This document shows, one piece after another, positions 51,662 through 52,680 of a DNA stretch of 52,680 bases (position 1 is the stretch's first letter; the number at the start of each line of letters is the position of its first letter). Under the pieces are notes generated by a model that saw only the letters and a program-made list of their open reading frames with translations, made no database searches and was not told the origin of the DNA. This DNA comes from Streptomyces griseorubiginosus (GTDB taxonomy: Bacteria; Actinomycetota; Actinomycetes; Streptomycetales; Streptomycetaceae): positions 1 through 52,680 of the forward strand of contig NZ_WVUG01000023.1 in the NCBI RefSeq assembly GCF_017614965.1, in the 5' to 3' direction. The translations under genes and the position numbers were made by a program.

Positions 51662-52680
51662 ATGGCCTCGAACGTCCTCAACGCAACCGCGCCCGCGGGC
51701 TCATACCGTCGCCCGCCATGGCGGTCACCCCAGGGTGAGCCGGCGTACGCACGCCCTGCGCTGCTGGTTCTCGTCGTGCTCGCCGTCGTGTTCTATGCCT
51801 GGGGCATCGACCGCAGCGAGTACCACACGTTCTACGCGAGTGCGGCCCGCAGCATGACGGAGAGCTGGAAGGCTTTCTTCTACGGGTCCTTCGATCCCGG
51901 AAATTCCATCACGCTCGACAAATTGCCGGGGTTCCTCTGGCCGCAGGCGCTGTCCGCGCGGTTGTTTGGATTCCACGCGTGGGCGCTGACGCTTCCGCAG
52001 GTTCTGGAAGGCGTCGCCAGTCTGCTTGTCCTGTACCGCGTCGTCGGCCGCTGGGCGGGCACGCATGCGGCTCTGATCGCCGGCGCGGTGTTCTTGGTGA
52101 CCCCCGTCGCGGTGGGTCTCTTCCGTACCTCGGTCGAGGATCCGATGTTCACGCTGTGCCTGCTGCTGGCGGCCGGGGCGACTCAGCGGGCCGCGCGCGA
52201 GGGCAGGCTCCGGCCGCTGGTCATCGCCGGTGTCTGGGTCGGCATCGGCTTCCAGGCCAAGATGCTCGAGTCCTGGGCCGTACTGCCTGCTCTCGCCCTC
52301 GTGTATCTGATCTCGGCACCGCTCACGCTGCGCCGACGGCTGGCCCACCTCGGTGTGGCTGCCCTGGTGATGACGGCCGTGTCGGCGTCGTGGATCCTCG
52401 CCGTCACCCTCACCCCGGCCAAGGACCGGCCGTACGTGGACGGCACCACCGACAACTCGGCGTTCAGCATGGTGGTGGGCTACAACTTCCTGTCCCGTTT
52501 CTCTTCCCTGGGCATCAGCGCGGCCTCCACGGGCAGCGTTTCCGCCTCCCAGGGGGGAGGCAACGGCCATGTCCGCACCTCCGCCCAGGACACGCGCCGG
52601 GGATCAGGCGCGCGGACGGGCATGGCCAAGGGCCCGAGCGGATCGACGGCCGTCAGGGCGGCTGCTCCACGGAGCGGAGG
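51662..52680 (+). CDS. GT39-type membrane glycosyltransferase (3' end outside window)
   Basis: At least 339 aa, open to the window edge. Integral membrane protein: first helix ALLVLVVLAVVFYAWGI, then the conserved loop DRSEYHTFYASAARSMTESWKAFFYGSFDPGNSITLDKLPGFLWPQALSARLFG typical of ArnT/PMT-like mannosyltransferases that use polyprenyl-phosphate sugars. Further helices follow (ALIAGAVFLVTPVAVGLF, LGVAALVMTAVSASWILAVTL). The N-terminus (ATG 51662) has no ribosome site, so the start is uncertain. The 165 bases upstream are unusually AT-rich for this window and probably hold the promoter. Confidence 0.85.
   Translation, partial: MASNVLNATAPAGSYRRPPWRSPQGEPAYARPALLVLVVLAVVFYAWGIDRSEYHTFYASAARSMTESWKAFFYGSFDPGNSITLDKLPGFLWPQALSARLFGFHAWALTLPQVLEGVASLLVLYRVVGRWAGTHAALIAGAVFLVTPVAVGLFRTSVEDPMFTLCLLLAAGATQRAAREGRLRPLVIAGVWVGIGFQAKMLESWAVLPALALVYLISAPLTLRRRLAHLGVAALVMTAVSASWILAVTLTPAKDRPYVDGTTDNSAFSMVVGYNFLSRFSSLGISAASTGSVSASQGGGNGHVRTSAQDTRRGSGARTGMAKGPSGSTAVRAAAPRSG

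Overview
This is a high-GC window with the gene texture of a Streptomyces-type actinobacterium: strong G/C bias at third codon positions, many ATGA/GTGA stop-start overlaps, frequent GTG starts, and families typical of the genus (DUF574-type methyltransferase, GlxA-type AraC regulator, RsbR/RsbT/PP2C stress regulators, SigE-family ECF sigma factor, kumamolisin-like S53 protease, LAL regulator). I see no tRNA, rRNA, CRISPR array, insertion sequence or phage gene, so it reads as ordinary chromosome with accessory content.

Layout. 0.1-14.8 kb is a mixed regulatory and oxidoreductase region: a membrane-anchored STAND NTPase with 14 WD40 repeats, two small hypotheticals, an ArsR-type regulator, an ECF sigma factor coupled to a membrane protein, an aldo/keto reductase behind a MerR-type promoter, an MDR-HD operon divergent from a GlxA-type regulator, a methyltransferase, and an alpha/beta hydrolase behind repeated TetR-like operators. 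14.9-16.9 kb encodes a secreted beta-helix protein that is probably translated from a leaderless mRNA. 17.2-22.5 kb is a near mirror-symmetric stress-signalling module: MarR / PP2C / RsbR-like STAS / RsbT-like kinase / PP2C / MarR. It has no RsbS, and each phosphatase lacks a different part of its predicted metal site. 22.7-30.3 kb holds a histone-H1-like winged-helix protein, a secreted S53 protease, a giant LuxR-type (LAL) regulator, and a LysR/oxidoreductase divergent pair.

30.4-50.8 kb is the most striking part: an organosulfur-scavenging island. It has three transcription units, each preceded by a small cysteine-containing leader peptide with the HIDL/HVDY signature of actinobacterial sulfur-operon leaders (36816-36932 minus, 41605-41721 minus, 41883-41960 plus; the last two are divergent). 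The units encode a dipeptide/nickel-type ABC importer, an SsuABC-type sulfonate importer, a TauD-like dioxygenase, five luciferase-like flavin/F420 oxidoreductases, a DUF1684 protein, an ABC-2 type exporter pair, and an AprAB-like flavoprotein plus dicluster ferredoxin. The likely logic is uptake of organosulfur compounds, oxidative C-S cleavage and release of inorganic sulfur, switched on by cysteine shortage through stalling on the leader peptide. The roles of the flavoprotein/ferredoxin pair and of the exporter in this setting are unclear and are the best candidates for new biology.

50.8-52.7 kb has a degenerate pterin dehydratase-VOC fusion and the start of a GT39-type membrane glycosyltransferase that runs off the window.
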